From Flavobacterium hibisci (GTDB lineage Bacteria > Bacteroidota > Bacteroidia > Flavobacteriales > Flavobacteriaceae), in contig NZ_JAIQDW010000002.1 of assembly GCF_020026925.1 (NCBI RefSeq), forward strand, positions 124,001 through 188,000: DNA of 64,000 bases, written 5' to 3'. Position 1 is the stretch's first letter; each line of letters starts with the position of its first letter. This document shows positions 35,027 to 45,734 of the stretch, piece by piece. A model generated the notes under the pieces. The model saw only the letters and a program-made list of their open reading frames with translations. It was not told the DNA's origin and did no database searches. The translations under genes and the position numbers were made by a program.

Positions 35027-35947
35027 TTATTTTAGCCATGCGTTGCTTTGCAGCCAGCTAAATAGTGGATCCATCCATCCGGGATGCCTGAAAATGAAAC
35101 CATGATCACCTTTGGGATAAATATGCATTTCAACCGGAACTTTATATTTTCTCAATTTTTCAAAATAAATAATACTGTTATCTACATCTACAGTCTTATC
35201 ATCAGCAGTATGTGTTAAATAGGCCGGTGGCGTATCCTGCTGAACCTGCAACTCGTTCGAAAACAAATCGACATCTTCATTATTTGGATTTTTGCCCAAT
35301 AAATTATCCCTTGAGCCAGTATGAGTCAAAGCAGCTGTCATACTGATGACAGGATAGACCAGAATTTGAAAATCAGGACGAAGACTTGTGCTCTCTTTAT
35401 TATCTATGTAACTTTTGTCAAAATGAGTTGCTGCCGTAGAGGCAAGATGCCCTCCTGCCGAAAATCCCATAATGCCAATTTTATTTTTGTCTAATCCCCA
35501 TTTCCCGGCATGATCTCTCACTAATTTTATGGCCTGCTGAACATCCTGAAGCGGACCTGTCTTTTTATCTTTCATAATAGCTTCATTTGGCAGTCTGTAT
35601 TTAAGCACAAATGCGGCAATTCCTTTTTCAGCCAAAGCTTTGGCAGTACTTACCCCTTCCCCATCATAAACGACTACTGAATACCCGCCACCCGGAATGA
35701 TGATAACCGCTGCTCCTGAAGCTTTTTCAGCATTAGGTCTAAAGTATTCAAGAGTGGGAATTGTTACATCTTTATACATTCCTGTTCCGGACTCTTTTAA
35801 AGCCGATGGTTTTGAGTTTGGTATAACAGATGAATATAAAATAATTTTTTCCTGTGCCTGAACAGATACAGATAATATCAGAAAATGAAATACCAGAATT
35901 AATCCTGCCTTGCCTCTGTAACGATAAACTTTATTTGTTCTTTCCAT
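35027..35947 (-). CDS. Secreted alpha/beta hydrolase, probable carbohydrate esterase (BD-FAE/acetylxylan-esterase-like)
   Basis: 306 residues, signal peptide to about residue 32 (ending SVQAQ). The oxyanion block IIPGGGYSVV, nucleophile elbow GFSAGGHLAS (about 160), acid Asp in THTADDKTVDVDNS, and catalytic His in PKGDHGF form a complete triad. This matches the Bacteroidota family of small secreted esterases that remove acetyl or feruloyl groups from hemicellulose. It is the last gene of the 12-gene glycan cluster, 112 bases after the carboxylesterase. Substrate inferred from context. Confidence 0.87.
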   Translation of the reverse strand: MERTNKVYRYRGKAGLILVFHFLILSVSVQAQEKIILYSSVIPNSKPSALKESGTGMYKDVTIPTLEYFRPNAEKASGAAVIIIPGGGYSVVVYDGEGVSTAKALAEKGIAAFVLKYRLPNEAIMKDKKTGPLQDVQQAIKLVRDHAGKWGLDKNKIGIMGFSAGGHLASTAATHFDKSYIDNKESTSLRPDFQILVYPVISMTAALTHTGSRDNLLGKNPNNEDVDLFSNELQVQQDTPPAYLTHTADDKTVDVDNSIIYFEKLRKYKVPVEMHIYPKGDHGFIFRHPGWMDPLFSWLQSNAWLK

Positions 35948-36059
35948 CCGTAAAATCTTATTTGGCAGATTAGCTAGTAAAAATCATATTGATTTTTTTA
36001 TAGCCAAACGTGTCAGATTTGTGCCTTATTTATATACTCCTTTTTGTATTTAATGCAAA

Positions 36060-37613
36060 TTATTTTGCCCAGGCTTCGCCTTCTGGTGTACGTCTCCAAG
36101 AAAAATAAGAATCTAAAACCTCAAGTGATTTTAAACTCGGAACTGGCCCCGTGTAAGCGCTATTATTGAAATACAGTAATTTGGGATCTGAATTACTAAA
36201 AGCTGGCCAGTTAGGGAGATCTTTGCCATTAGGATCACCGTACTTGGCAAAGTTTGTCCAATAGGTTCCCATCAGATTTGAAATCTCTAAATCTGATTTA
36301 CTTGTTTGAGGGTTTGATTTATCTAAATTTTCAAAAACATAGGCTACCTCCTGTCCATGGTAAGACCCAAAACCATAATATTGTGAGTCTTTAGGATGGT
36401 CGGGATGCTGGTCGAAATAGTAAAAAAACACTTTCGACTTTCCGGTTTTTGCCTGAAGTCTCGCCCAGGACCATGTTTGCCATCCAAAAGCTGCATCACG
36501 CGATAAATCACGAGCTGTTTTTGGAACCGAATTTTCACCTACAGGATAAGCTTTTAAAAGGCTTTCAGCAAATTTACCGTACCGTGTTTCTACACTGCTG
36601 ATAAATTCCTTTGGGTCTTTCGTTCTTGTAAAACTTGCCCCTTCATCTGAATTGTAGCCAATAAGAATTGGAGTGTCATTATATTTTCCCGATTCATATA
36701 GCTTATACTGGTCGTCAGGAATTACCCATCCGTCAATAATTGGCCATCCACGTCCTGCAGGCAGTTTATCAGGTTCAATCGACCTTAATTTTTCAATTGA
36801 AGCGACACCTGCACTTTTCATATAATCCAATCCTTCGTTTTCAGCAATCTTAAGTGTTTTCAAGTTTTCACCTGGATAAGTAGTAGCCCTTGTAGGCCCA
36901 AATGAACCTCCGCTTTGTGATATCGCCCCATTAAAAAGACCTTTTGCCAAAGGCGAAGCGCATAACATGCTTACAGCAATCCCACCTGCTGATTCTCCGA
37001 AAATTGTAACTTTATTTGGATCTCCACCAAAAGCAGCAATGTTCTCTTTTACCCATTGCAAGCCTGCAATCATATCTAGTAAACCATAGTTTCCTGAAAC
37101 TTTTTGTGGGTTTTCAGAACTGAGTTCCGGGTGTGCCAAAAATCCTAATGGCCCCACACGGTAAGCGATACTTACCAGTACAACCCCTTTTTTAGCCAAG
37201 TTTTTCCCGTTATATGTCGTTTCTGAGGTTGCACCAGCTCCAAACCCACCTCCATAAATCCACACCAAAACCGGAATTTTTTCTTTGGCAGATTTAGCCG
37301 GAGTCCAAACGTTGAGGTAGAGGCAGTCTTCACTTTTCCCAGATGGAGGATTTCCCCCCTGAAATGGACCATGTGCAAATTTATTTGCCTGTAACACGCC
37401 ATCCCATTTTTTTATCGGTTGAGGAGCGCGCCATCTAAGGTCTCCAACGGGTGGTTTAGCAAAAGGAATTCCTTTAAATACTAATAATCCATCTTCTTCA
37501 ATTCCTGATAATCTGCCTTGTTTGACCTCTATTTGTGTCGTAAGAGGTTCTTTGGCTCCATCTGTAAAACCAAACAATAGCAAAGCGAGTGCACTAAAAA
37601 AAATATTTTTCAT
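36060..37613 (-). CDS. Secreted type-B carboxylesterase
   Basis: 517 residues. Signal peptide about 1-20. Carboxylesterase family signatures: EDCLYLNVWTP (type-B second signature), oxyanion block YGGGFGAG, nucleophile FGESAGG (about 205-211), acid Glu in YNSDEGASF and His in SYHGQEV. The family is broad; in polysaccharide clusters its members may cut feruloyl, acetyl or glucuronoyl esters. It is the penultimate gene of the glycan cluster, with gaps of 146 bases upstream and 112 downstream. The intact triad supports an active enzyme; the specific ester is unknown. Confidence 0.9.
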   Translation of the reverse strand: MKNIFFSALALLLFGFTDGAKEPLTTQIEVKQGRLSGIEEDGLLVFKGIPFAKPPVGDLRWRAPQPIKKWDGVLQANKFAHGPFQGGNPPSGKSEDCLYLNVWTPAKSAKEKIPVLVWIYGGGFGAGATSETTYNGKNLAKKGVVLVSIAYRVGPLGFLAHPELSSENPQKVSGNYGLLDMIAGLQWVKENIAAFGGDPNKVTIFGESAGGIAVSMLCASPLAKGLFNGAISQSGGSFGPTRATTYPGENLKTLKIAENEGLDYMKSAGVASIEKLRSIEPDKLPAGRGWPIIDGWVIPDDQYKLYESGKYNDTPILIGYNSDEGASFTRTKDPKEFISSVETRYGKFAESLLKAYPVGENSVPKTARDLSRDAAFGWQTWSWARLQAKTGKSKVFFYYFDQHPDHPKDSQYYGFGSYHGQEVAYVFENLDKSNPQTSKSDLEISNLMGTYWTNFAKYGDPNGKDLPNWPAFSNSDPKLLYFNNSAYTGPVPSLKSLEVLDSYFSWRRTPEGEAWAK

Positions 37614-37759
37614 ATGTAAAGGTTATTTGTTACAGTTATAATATTATTTCGCATTGTGGCAAAGGATATGTAACAGTGTAAGATCCCGAAATCTAAATGA
37701 TTTCAGGAACTGTACTATAGCAATATCTTCAAAAACATGCTGATGATTTTCTATTATCT

Positions 37760-39493
37760 TTACTGAGGCTGGGCATCATTAGCAGCTGTTGCATACAAAC
37801 CTACCAATGCACCTGTAAAACCTCCTGCTACATTAGTTGAAAGAATATCACCAGAAACTGCACCTCCTAAGTTTTTAAAATCTGCTCCATCCGTTGCATA
37901 ACTAAATTCATAGCTGTCACCTGTTGCTTTCACTTGTAAACGAAGCGGTTTTTTCACCTCTATTTTAGTGCTTGCAATAATTTTAGACTGTCCTTTTTCT
38001 GTTCTTTCTAACAAAATATAAGTATCATTTCCTTTTTTAGTAATACCAAAAACATAATTAAAACGCTCATTTTGCAGACAGGTAATACCCGCCAGATCTT
38101 TTTCTGAAGCTGGTTTATAATCAACTGTTGTGGCAAAAGTGAAATTATTATGCATCTGTCTGTGGAAAAGTGTTGAAGTAGGTTTCATTTCTTTTATATT
38201 CACCTGAAAAGGATTAATCTGCAGTCCTTTTTTAGTTATTGAAATAAAATTTTCACGAGGCCCTCTTAATCCAATCCATCTGTAATCTAATTTACTGGAG
38301 GTGAAATTTTCTTCAAAAGTGAAATTGCCATTAGGAAAAAAACCATCCTTGCCGGTTTTGTTTTCAACACCTTTTGGCATTTTTAATTTTGGCTCCATAG
38401 GAACTAATCCGTTCTCAAAAACCGGGAATGTTCCAGACCAGTCAACAGGGAGCATGAAAGTCTCACGACCAGCATTTACTCTGTCTTTATCATTAGGGCG
38501 AATTCCTAAAAACACTCCGTAATATTTATTATCCGGTCCTAAAACAAGATCTGCATGACCTGCCCAGTCAACTTTATTTGGTCTGTCTTTTGGAAAATGT
38601 CTCTGCGTCAGAATTGGGTTGTTTGATGATGGCTTAAAAGGCCCTTTTGGACTATCACTGATAAAAACAACTTCGCTGTGATTTCCCCCTGTACCGCCTT
38701 CAGCACACATCAAATAATAATGACCGTCTTTTTTATATAAATGCGGAGCTTCAATCCAGATTGGTTTTTTAGAAAGATCTACTCCCCCATCTACAATGAT
38801 TTTATCTGTACCAGGAATAACTTTATCATTCACAAGATCATATTCCCATACTTTAATCACACGGTGCCCGTTGTATAATTCTTTTCCTTTATCAGGAGCA
38901 TCATTATGCACTACGTACCCTTTTCCGTCATCATCAAAGAAAATAGACGGGTCGATTCCTTCGAAAGCTAATTTAACAGGGCTTCCCCATCCCTTCATTG
39001 GATCTTTTGTTTTCACAATTATGTTTCCAAGACCGCCAGAAAAAGCAGTTACAATCATATAAAAAGTATCGTTATGCGGATTGTAAGTTATTCCAGGTGC
39101 ATATACTCCGGCACTGATACCGGTATCGTGCGGATTAAATTCGTTAACGTTATTTAAAACCCCGCCTAAATCGGTCCAGTTTACTAAATCTTTAGAATGA
39201 AAAATGGGCACTCCGGGAAACATTGCAAACGAAGAACATACCATATAAAAATCATCACCCTTTCTTGTAATTGCCGGATCCGGATAACATCCCTGTAGAA
39301 CCGGATTATAAAATTCTCCTTCTTTTAATGGATATTTTTTGTATATCTGGTCATCTCCCTGATAAACTACTTTAGAAAAAACAGGTGGATTTTTGGCTGT
39401 TTTTGGTTTAGGTTTATCCTTATCCTCTATGCCTGCAAAGGAAAACAAGCTCATCATTACGACCGAAAGTAAAATTAATTGTTTCTTTTTCAT
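37760..39493 (-). CDS. Glycoside hydrolase family 43, xylosidase/arabinofuranosidase type with C-terminal sandwich
   Basis: 577 residues, signal peptide about 1-20. The five-bladed GH43 propeller (about 60-370) carries the three catalytic acids: Asp in GCYPDPAI (about 71), Asp in GIDPSIFFDDDG and Glu in WIEAPHLYKKDG. The blocks MFPGVPIFHSKDLVNW are those of the xylosidase-like GH43 enzymes. The second half (about 390-575) is a beta-sandwich like GH43_C2. By family it removes xylose or arabinofuranose from xylan-type chains. Likely periplasmic. Part of the minus-strand operon. Confidence 0.93.
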   Translation of the reverse strand: MKKKQLILLSVVMMSLFSFAGIEDKDKPKPKTAKNPPVFSKVVYQGDDQIYKKYPLKEGEFYNPVLQGCYPDPAITRKGDDFYMVCSSFAMFPGVPIFHSKDLVNWTDLGGVLNNVNEFNPHDTGISAGVYAPGITYNPHNDTFYMIVTAFSGGLGNIIVKTKDPMKGWGSPVKLAFEGIDPSIFFDDDGKGYVVHNDAPDKGKELYNGHRVIKVWEYDLVNDKVIPGTDKIIVDGGVDLSKKPIWIEAPHLYKKDGHYYLMCAEGGTGGNHSEVVFISDSPKGPFKPSSNNPILTQRHFPKDRPNKVDWAGHADLVLGPDNKYYGVFLGIRPNDKDRVNAGRETFMLPVDWSGTFPVFENGLVPMEPKLKMPKGVENKTGKDGFFPNGNFTFEENFTSSKLDYRWIGLRGPRENFISITKKGLQINPFQVNIKEMKPTSTLFHRQMHNNFTFATTVDYKPASEKDLAGITCLQNERFNYVFGITKKGNDTYILLERTEKGQSKIIASTKIEVKKPLRLQVKATGDSYEFSYATDGADFKNLGGAVSGDILSTNVAGGFTGALVGLYATAANDAQPQ

Positions 39494-39568
39494 TTCTTAT
39501 TTATTATTGATTCTATATTTTTTTCTTTGTGTTGTTTTGAATTTTGGAAAGCATTTTTTTTAAATAAT

Positions 39569-40918
39569 CTATTCAAATTTTATCCAGTCAACCTCAACCT
39601 GGTTCTCATTTTTCGATATAATAGCCAAGTCCTGAATGCCGGACTCAAATTTTAATAGTGGTGATTTTATTTCTGCCCAATTACTCCCTTTTGGAATAGT
39701 CACTTCAGCAATTATAGTCTGTTTTTTACCTTTAGAAGCTATTTGAAGTATCCCTCCTTTATCTGAAGAGGCTTTTACAACTATCGATTTTAATTTCTTT
39801 TTCCCAAAATCAACAGCGTTGTATTGAATCCATCCTCCTGATTTATTGAAAGTCGTTTTCCAGCCATTGAAAGTATTCTGGTTATCTAAAAATGAAATCG
39901 AAACTCCTTCTTTGCTCATTTCAGAATACCTGTCAATTTGAATCTGATCTGTTAATTTAGTAATTCCAATTCCTCTTAAAGTAGGAATGACTTTTTGAAT
40001 ACTTCCGTCGGGATTAAAATGCAGGTAATCTGCCCTAATCGATCTTGCTTTATCAAACTGAGGTGAAAAGTCATTATGATGATAAAATAAATACCATTCT
40101 TTTTTAAATTGTATAATCGAATGATGATTTGTCCAGCAACCGGTTGTGGATTCATCCATAATAACTCCTGCCACTTTGAATGGTCCCAGCGGATTATCAC
40201 CAATTGCATATTCAAGGCGCTCAATTTTGTTTTCGACATGAGGATACGTCAAATAATAAATTCCGTTTCTCTCAAACACATACGGTCCTTCTTTTAAACC
40301 TTTTGCAGGGAGATTTTCGAGTATTTTCACCTCAGAATCTAATTCCGTCATGTTTTGCTTTAGTTTAGCTGCAAAAATATTTCCTCCAGACCAGTACAAA
40401 TAAGCCTGCCCGTCTTTGTCTATAAAAACATTCGGATCGATTCCGCTGACACCTTTGATAGGATTAGGTTCCGGAACATAAGGCCCTTCTGGCTTATCGG
40501 CAATTGCGACACCTATAGTAAACCCTTTTTTATAATTAACAGTGTCTTTTGGAATACTTGGAAAATAAAAATAGTACTTACCGTTTCTTTCGATACAATC
40601 CGGAGCCCACATGCTATAACTATCAGGTTTCACCCATGGCACTTTATTTTGATGTACTATCATTCCATGGTCTGTCCAGTTAGTTAAGTCTGATGATGAA
40701 AATACGTGATAATCTTCCATACAAAACCAGTCTTTACGACCTTTCCCTTCGGTTGCAAGGATATCATGAGACGGAAATATATAAACTTTATCACCAAATA
40801 CCCTTGCAGAAGGATCAGCAGTAAACTGATCCCTGATAAGCGGATTTTGTGCGGTACAAACATTGCTGATTAAAATCAATCCTGTCACTATCGCAGAAAA
40901 ATATCTAAAATTTATCAT
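39569..40918 (-). CDS. Glycoside hydrolase family 43 with C-terminal CBM6-like domain
   Basis: 449 residues, signal peptide about 1-23 (ending VCTAQ). Catalytic acids are Asp in TADPSARVF (about 36), Asp in GIDPNVFIDKDG and Glu in KEGPYVFERNG. The C-terminal domain (about 310-449) has the CBM6 pattern (GGWIQYNAVDFGKKKLKS, IQDLAIISKN, VDWIKFE). Related to the two GH43-CBM6 enzymes at 42994-45721 but more distant. CBM6 modules often bind xylan, so a xylan-side-chain arabinosidase is likely. It lies 35 bases after the GH97 gene. Confidence 0.92.
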   Translation of the reverse strand: MINFRYFSAIVTGLILISNVCTAQNPLIRDQFTADPSARVFGDKVYIFPSHDILATEGKGRKDWFCMEDYHVFSSSDLTNWTDHGMIVHQNKVPWVKPDSYSMWAPDCIERNGKYYFYFPSIPKDTVNYKKGFTIGVAIADKPEGPYVPEPNPIKGVSGIDPNVFIDKDGQAYLYWSGGNIFAAKLKQNMTELDSEVKILENLPAKGLKEGPYVFERNGIYYLTYPHVENKIERLEYAIGDNPLGPFKVAGVIMDESTTGCWTNHHSIIQFKKEWYLFYHHNDFSPQFDKARSIRADYLHFNPDGSIQKVIPTLRGIGITKLTDQIQIDRYSEMSKEGVSISFLDNQNTFNGWKTTFNKSGGWIQYNAVDFGKKKLKSIVVKASSDKGGILQIASKGKKQTIIAEVTIPKGSNWAEIKSPLLKFESGIQDLAIISKNENQVEVDWIKFE

Positions 40919-40953
40919 GGCTTTTTAATTAAATAACACTAAAAATATTTTGT

Positions 40954-42897
40954 TTAATTGACTAGCAGCAGGCCTCCATTACAAGGTATTATCAATTCAA
41001 GCTGTTGGTTTTTACTCATTTTTACAGCGCTCATCTTTCCGTTTAACTGCATATCATCGCTATACATTTTTAATTCATTTCCAGCCTGAATCATTGGTAA
41101 TTTTAATTTGATTTTCAATGTTTCTTTTTGAGCATTTAAACCTGCTATATACCATTTACTCCCTTTACGGCGTGCAAGGACCACATATTTTCCAGGATAT
41201 CCGTCTAAAAAACGAACCTCATCCCAGGTTGTCGGGACTTCCTTCATAAAATTGATTGCCCAGTCAGGAGCATCAGTTAAATTATTAGGTGCCAAAGCAA
41301 AATGCTGCACCCCACTTTGAAATACTACAGCTGTAGCCAAAGCAAAAACATCAGAAGTTATTCTCTTTGAACCTTTATTAGGTATATTGTCACTATTATA
41401 GAACTTGTTTAAAGCACTGCCTCCAAAATCCATACTTCCAACAGTATTTCTAATAAAAGTATGTATAGAAGCATTTTTTGCTTCATTGTCACAGCTTCCC
41501 TGACCAAAATGGAGATTTTCACTAGCCAGAACAGCTTCGCTTGACGCATAATTAGGGTACATACGTTCCCAGCCTCTAGGAAGTGTGCAGCCATGAAAAA
41601 TAACCATAATACCAAAATCATTAGCATCTGTCAAAATATCTTCGTAGAGCTTCATAGTCACTTGTTTGTCACCGCCAAAAAAGTCAACTTTGATTCCTTT
41701 AACTCCAATACTTTTCATCCAGGCCATTTCTTTGCGGCGAACGATTGTATTGTCCATGATACCTCTTGGCCCCTGAGGAGCATCGTTCCAATACCCATTA
41801 GAGTTGTACCACAGGTAAAGCCCTACCCCTTTACTTTCTCCATATTTCGCCAATTCAGCAATTTTATCTTTACCGATTTGCGTATCCCAAAGGGCATCCA
41901 CTAATATGGTTTCATATCCCATGGCATTACTAAAATCGATGTATTGTTTTTGAACCGAAAATGTAGTGTTACTATCCATTTTCATAATCCAGCTCCAGCT
42001 GCCTTTGGTGTATTGGTATTTTTTTGATGCTTCATACTTTGGCTTGACCAAATCAAACGGAATAGTAGTTTCTACAATAGGTGCCAATGTTTCACCTACA
42101 GTAATGGTTCTCCATGGAGTTTCACCAGGCAAAGCAATACCTGGAGAAGTCGTGCCATTACCATTATTTTCACCTGACATCGGGAAACCTATTGTATATA
42201 AACCGTTTTCCTTGCCTATAAGCCTGCTTCCGCAATAATAACTATCTACGCCGGTTTCAGAAATTAATACCCAGCCATTTCCATTTACCTTAAATAGACA
42301 AGGAAATGTATAACCTTCCCCTGTTCCGTTTTTACCCATTGGAGCATCAAGGGTATAAGAAGTTTCATAACTAGGCATCGTTCTGGCAAAACCTACCATC
42401 GATTTACTCTGTGGACACAAAAAAGTAGTTGTTCCCTGAGGAAGTGAAAACCCTGAAGCTTCTTCCTGCACTACACATGAGCGTGATTCTTTTTGAGGAT
42501 GCACTTCGTACTTAAAAGCAACATTATTATTACTAATCCTGAAAATTACATCAATAGCTTTTTTACCATCTTTGAGAAAAGAAAATATTGCTTCGTTTGC
42601 TGTATAATGTACCTTGCTTTGTTTTATATTGGCCAACTCATACGTTTCATCAATTTTATTTTTATTGACTTTTGTTTCTAAAGTCAATCCCGAAGTAAAA
42701 TCGCCAACATTCGTTTTTAAGCCAAGCGGTGAATTTTCCAGAAATTGCTTTCCGTTAAAAGCAATACTGTAAAAAGCTTTTCCGTTATTTGACGAAACTG
42801 AAACTTTTAATTTCCCGTCTGGGCTTTCTACAACCAATTGTGCATTCGAGGTAAAAAAACTGAATAAACAAAGGAATACTATATTTTTAAAGTTCAT
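40954..42897 (-). CDS. Glycoside hydrolase family 97, retaining subgroup
   Basis: 647 residues from the ATG at 42897, which opens a standard signal peptide (ending TSNAQ); an ATG at 42966 would place 23 polar residues before it. N-terminal beta-sandwich, then a (beta/alpha)8 barrel, then a C-terminal sandwich, the GH97 order. The barrel has GIKVDFFGGD with an Asp (about 404) where retaining GH97 alpha-galactosidases have the nucleophile, and YASSEAV with Glu (about 453) as candidate acid/base. Inverting SusB-type alpha-glucosidases lack this Asp. So alpha-galactosidase or beta-L-arabinopyranosidase activity is expected. It sits in the middle of the glycan operon. Confidence 0.92.
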   Translation of the reverse strand: MNFKNIVFLCLFSFFTSNAQLVVESPDGKLKVSVSSNNGKAFYSIAFNGKQFLENSPLGLKTNVGDFTSGLTLETKVNKNKIDETYELANIKQSKVHYTANEAIFSFLKDGKKAIDVIFRISNNNVAFKYEVHPQKESRSCVVQEEASGFSLPQGTTTFLCPQSKSMVGFARTMPSYETSYTLDAPMGKNGTGEGYTFPCLFKVNGNGWVLISETGVDSYYCGSRLIGKENGLYTIGFPMSGENNGNGTTSPGIALPGETPWRTITVGETLAPIVETTIPFDLVKPKYEASKKYQYTKGSWSWIMKMDSNTTFSVQKQYIDFSNAMGYETILVDALWDTQIGKDKIAELAKYGESKGVGLYLWYNSNGYWNDAPQGPRGIMDNTIVRRKEMAWMKSIGVKGIKVDFFGGDKQVTMKLYEDILTDANDFGIMVIFHGCTLPRGWERMYPNYASSEAVLASENLHFGQGSCDNEAKNASIHTFIRNTVGSMDFGGSALNKFYNSDNIPNKGSKRITSDVFALATAVVFQSGVQHFALAPNNLTDAPDWAINFMKEVPTTWDEVRFLDGYPGKYVVLARRKGSKWYIAGLNAQKETLKIKLKLPMIQAGNELKMYSDDMQLNGKMSAVKMSKNQQLELIIPCNGGLLLVN

Positions 42898-42993
42898 GAT
42901 GGTTTGATAGTTAATTGGCATTTTATAATTTATTTTATTGTTAATAATGTTTGGATGAACTTTCAATACATTTAATTTTTTGAACCATTTTTA

Positions 42994-44349
42994 TCATTTT
43001 GAAAACATCCAGTAATCGAAAAACATGATTTTGGCCGGGGCTTTTCCTTTAAATACAAAATAAACATCATGTATCCCTATTACTTTCTTCACGTCTGTGG
43101 TAACAACTTGCCATCTGTCATTACCTCCGGTCATTGGGACTTTTATAGTGCCAATCAATTCACCTTCCAGGCCATCTAACCTAATTTCCATTGATACGCC
43201 ACTATTATGGGTAGTACCTAGACGTGCCGTAAACTTTGAAGCTCCCTCTTTTCGGAAATCTACATCCTTGATTTTTGTAAAAGCATCGTTTTTCATGGCT
43301 GTGATAAAAACGCCAACCTCATTATTCTGCATTGATTTTACATCTTTTGACCAGGCCATGGTTTCTGCCTCTGACTTAACATAAGGATTGACAGTGGTCA
43401 GGCCTTTTTTAATTCCTTCAGTCATATTCATCTGTTTAATGGTCCCATCCGGATTAAAACTCAGTTCTTCTACTGATACTGATCTGTTAAAGCCGCTTCC
43501 GCCAGGCAAAGCTCCATTATGATAGAAAAAATAAGTTTTCCCTTTAAAATCAATTACGCCAGGATGGTTGGTAAAACTTCCGCCCTGCGTAGGCATTACA
43601 ACTCCCTGATATTTCCAGGGACCAACCGGAGTTTTGCTGGTTGAATAGCCTATATGTTCAGAAATAGGACCTCCAGCAAAAAACAGGTAATACAATTTGT
43701 TTCTTTTATAAAGCCACGGCCCTTCTTCATAGGTTGTAGGTCTTCGCGGATCTTCTTTTCCTGTTCGCTTTCCAAATGATTCTACAGTATTGGGAAATAC
43801 TTTTATTTCGTCATTATATGAAATCATATTTTCGTTCAGCTTTACATAATAACATTCCGGATTGCCCCATACCAAGTATGCCTGATTGTCATCATCAATG
43901 AAAACCGTTGGATCGATATCAGCATTACTGTTTTGTATTAATGGTTTTCCCAAAGGATCTGTAAAAGGTCCATATGGAGAATTTGCAACCGCGACACCAA
44001 TACCGTTTTTACCCTGACGATCAGTTATTGGTACATACATATAAAATTTTCCATTTCGTTCTATGCATTGAGGTGCCCAGGCATTCATTTTTGCCCAGCC
44101 AAAATTTTTATACGACAACACAGGACCATGGTCGGTCCAGTTTACCATATCTTCTGTAGTGTACAGCTTCCAGTCGTTCATGGTAAACCAGGTTGATTCA
44201 TCTTCATCATGTGAAGTATATAAATACACTTTCCCATTATAGACCATAGGTGCCGGATCTGCTGTATAATTAGTCTGTATAATTGGATTCTGTGCAAACC
44301 CAAACAGCGGAATGATGTAGAGTAAAAATCGAATTTTATTTATATGCAT
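42994..44349 (-). CDS. Glycoside hydrolase family 43 with CBM6-like domain (tandem paralogue 1)
   Basis: 451 residues, signal peptide about 1-19. Catalytic acids: Asp in [10 protein letters not shown], Asp in [12 protein letters not shown], Glu in [11 protein letters not shown]. The C-terminal part after [10 protein letters not shown] (about 325-451) is CBM6-like and ends in FFDYWMFSK. It shares block after block with the next gene (44390-45721): [39 protein letters not shown]. Hence a tandem duplication. Probable arabinofuranosidase acting on substituted xylan. The spacing to the neighbouring paralogue is 40 bases. Confidence 0.93.
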   Translation of the reverse strand: MHINKIRFLLYIIPLFGFAQNPIIQTNYTADPAPMVYNGKVYLYTSHDEDESTWFTMNDWKLYTTEDMVNWTDHGPVLSYKNFGWAKMNAWAPQCIERNGKFYMYVPITDRQGKNGIGVAVANSPYGPFTDPLGKPLIQNSNADIDPTVFIDDDNQAYLVWGNPECYYVKLNENMISYNDEIKVFPNTVESFGKRTGKEDPRRPTTYEEGPWLYKRNKLYYLFFAGGPISEHIGYSTSKTPVGPWKYQGVVMPTQGGSFTNHPGVIDFKGKTYFFYHNGALPGGSGFNRSVSVEELSFNPDGTIKQMNMTEGIKKGLTTVNPYVKSEAETMAWSKDVKSMQNNEVGVFITAMKNDAFTKIKDVDFRKEGASKFTARLGTTHNSGVSMEIRLDGLEGELIGTIKVPMTGGNDRWQVVTTDVKKVIGIHDVYFVFKGKAPAKIMFFDYWMFSK

Positions 44350-44389
44350 TTTATTACTATAATTTTAAATTGCTTTGTCTTTAAAAAGA

Positions 44390-45721
44390 TTATTCAAATT
44401 TCCACCAGTCTAAATTGAACATTTTTTCGTTTCCTTTAAATACAAAAAAAACATTGTGCAAACCCGTTACCTTTTTTACTTTGGATTTAAAAACCTTCCA
44501 GGTATCAAGATTTCCTGTATTTTTTATATCACATGTGCCAATAAGTTCGCCGTCTTTGTTATCTAAGCGAATTTCTATTTTACCCCCCGCTACAGAAGCC
44601 GCACTTATTTGAAAGCTCTTAGCTGCTTTTTCAAAATTAACAGCACGAACCTCTACAAAGTCATTATTGTCTATTTGGGTTATAAATACTCCGGTTTTAT
44701 TATTTTTATCCGATTTTACTCCCTCGCTCCATGCCATAGTTTCAGCTTCAACACGTTTAAAAGGATTAATTGTTCCAACTGCTTCTGGTCCGTTTTCAGA
44801 CCAGTAAGATAAAGTTTTAATAGTTCCGTCTTCATTGTAAATGATTTCGTCCATATCCACTGAACGCCTTTCGTAGAAAGTAGAAGTTTCTCTTTTTATG
44901 ATGTCATAACTATGTCCGAAAACATATGATTTGCCTTTGTAATCAATGATTCCCGGGTGATTCCCTCTTGTTTTTTCACTGGCTTCAACTATCATTCCTT
45001 TATATTCCCATGGCCCTGTAGGAGTTTTGCTCATTGCATATCCAATTCCTTCCGGACAGCATGTGGATGCATACGACATATAGTAATGTCCTTTTCGTTT
45101 ATATACCCACGGCCCTTCCTGATAATTTTTTGGTTTAGTAGGTTCTTTCACAATTTCTCCTGAAGTTGAAATCATATCTTCATTTAATTTTATATAATAT
45201 ACATCAGGATTTCCCCAGTATAAATAAGCCTGCCCGTCATCATCAATAAATGGGCTCGGATCAATATCATTCCATAGGTGATTGTCTTCAATCAAACGCT
45301 TTCCTAATGGATCCTTAAACGGTCCGTAAGGATTATCAGAAACTAACACTCCTATTCCTTGTCCATGCATTGGCGCATACAGATAAAATTTTCCGTTTCT
45401 CTCAATACATTGTATTGCCCACGCTCCATTATCATGTTTTACCCAGCTAAAATCCTTCAGGGAAGCAACCGCACCATGATCCGTCCAGTTAACCATATCA
45501 GTTGAAGTATAAAGCTGCCAATCAATCATTTTAAAACCTTTTGCATCGTCCTCATCATGTGAGGTATACAAGAAAACTGTGTCTTTGTAAACCATTGGAG
45601 CAGGATCTGCTGTGTACTTTGTCTGAATAATAGGCTGCTGCTTAATATTGCTTTGGGCAGTTCCATTGAAAACGGCCATAATAAACATGCAAAGTGCTGT
45701 AATGTTAGTTCTTTTATTCAT
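44390..45721 (-). CDS. Glycoside hydrolase family 43 with CBM6-like domain (tandem paralogue 2)
   Basis: 443 residues, signal peptide about 1-22 (ending NGTAQS). Catalytic acids: Asp in [10 protein letters not shown], Asp in DIDPSPFIDDDG, Glu in YQEGPWVYKRKG. The C-terminal CBM6-like domain (about 318-443) starts at [15 protein letters not shown]. The insert seen in paralogue 1 before the glutamate block (about [11 protein letters not shown]) is missing here, which is the main difference and lies close to the active site. It is 13 bases downstream of the GH31 gene. Confidence 0.93.
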   Translation of the reverse strand: MNKRTNITALCMFIMAVFNGTAQSNIKQQPIIQTKYTADPAPMVYKDTVFLYTSHDEDDAKGFKMIDWQLYTSTDMVNWTDHGAVASLKDFSWVKHDNGAWAIQCIERNGKFYLYAPMHGQGIGVLVSDNPYGPFKDPLGKRLIEDNHLWNDIDPSPFIDDDGQAYLYWGNPDVYYIKLNEDMISTSGEIVKEPTKPKNYQEGPWVYKRKGHYYMSYASTCCPEGIGYAMSKTPTGPWEYKGMIVEASEKTRGNHPGIIDYKGKSYVFGHSYDIIKRETSTFYERRSVDMDEIIYNEDGTIKTLSYWSENGPEAVGTINPFKRVEAETMAWSEGVKSDKNNKTGVFITQIDNNDFVEVRAVNFEKAAKSFQISAASVAGGKIEIRLDNKDGELIGTCDIKNTGNLDTWKVFKSKVKKVTGLHNVFFVFKGNEKMFNLDWWKFE

Positions 45722-45734
45722 GGTGTATTATATT

